From: Methanobacteriota archaeon
GTDB lineage: Archaea; Thermoplasmatota; Poseidoniia; Poseidoniales; Poseidoniaceae
Length of the DNA: 6,004 nt
Direction: 5' to 3'
NCBI GenBank assembly: GCA_002697705.1
Contig: NZXL01000042.1
Coordinates: 13,108-19,111 of the forward strand
Shown: in pieces, positions 5,955 to 6,004 of the stretch
How positions within the stretch are numbered: position 1 is the stretch's first letter
Layout of the letters: each line of letters starts with the position of its first letter
Program-made: the position numbers and the translations under genes
The notes under the pieces: model-generated
Database searches by the model: none
What the model saw: only the letters and a program-made list of their open reading frames with translations
Told to the model about the DNA's origin: nothing

Positions 5955-6004
5955 TTGTCAGAACAAGTAGAGTTAACAAATCCAGTAGACTTGTCAGTAG
6001 GAGG
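5955..6004 (+). CDS. Start of a third plus-operon gene (partial, unidentified)
   Basis: A frame opens with TTG directly after the GTPase stop codon and stays open to the edge. It reads S-E-Q-V-E-L-T-N-P-V-D-L-S-V-G-G after the initiator. The Shine-Dalgarno match with 4-nt spacing is the main support for calling it a gene. Sixteen residues are too few to recognise a family. From context a methylmalonyl-CoA epimerase or the catalytic mutase subunit could be expected, but the visible residues show neither. Confidence 0.5.
   Translation, partial: MSEQVELTNPVDLSVG

Noticed and set aside
1..6004. CRISPR array, tRNA, rRNA, insertion sequence or defence system
   Set aside because: I saw no regularly spaced direct repeats, tRNA-like folds, transposase motifs, or nuclease or toxin genes; nearly all of the window is accounted for by the genes listed.

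Overview
The window looks like a piece of an AT-rich archaeal genome. My best guess is a marine planktonic euryarchaeon of the Poseidoniia (Marine Group II) or a relative. The reasons are Shine-Dalgarno-preceded TTG starts, AT-rich TATA-like boxes ahead of transcription units, a sequon-rich secreted surface protein with PPC-like domains, and a split, stand-alone B12-binding mutase subunit. This placement is inference; no rRNA or taxonomic marker lies in the window.

Layout. Positions 1-1919 (minus strand) hold most of a large secreted protein. Its 3' end lies beyond the left edge, so it has no stop codon in the window. It has a signal peptide, two PPC-like beta domains, a Gly/Ser linker, and at least three copies of a weakly conserved beta module. 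Positions 1972-4430 (minus strand) form a tight operon in the order carboxyltransferase, 62-residue helper-like peptide, biotin carrier protein, then a 79-residue Cys-rich protein. Positions 4431-4590 are a divergent promoter region. Positions 4591-6004 (plus strand) hold the B12-binding subunit of methylmalonyl-CoA mutase, the MeaB/ArgK-type GTPase that services the mutase, and the first codons of a third gene.

How it works together. The minus operon probably carboxylates propionyl-CoA to methylmalonyl-CoA. The plus operon supplies the cobalamin half of the mutase that converts methylmalonyl-CoA to succinyl-CoA, plus its chaperone. This is the methylmalonyl-CoA route linking propionyl-CoA (from odd-chain fatty acids and branched amino acids) to the TCA cycle. 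The biotin carboxylase, the epimerase and the catalytic mutase subunit are not in the window, although the truncated last gene could be one of them. The carboxyltransferase - small peptide - biotin carrier order without a biotin carboxylase also resembles sodium-pumping methylmalonyl-CoA decarboxylase operons, so the direction of the reaction is not fully settled.

I see no RNA genes, CRISPR arrays, insertion sequences or prophage. Most of the window is recognisable central metabolism. The less explained parts are the 62-residue peptide, the 79-residue Cys-rich protein, the surface protein, and a TTG(A/C)TTATTT-like element ahead of the first gene of all three transcription units.
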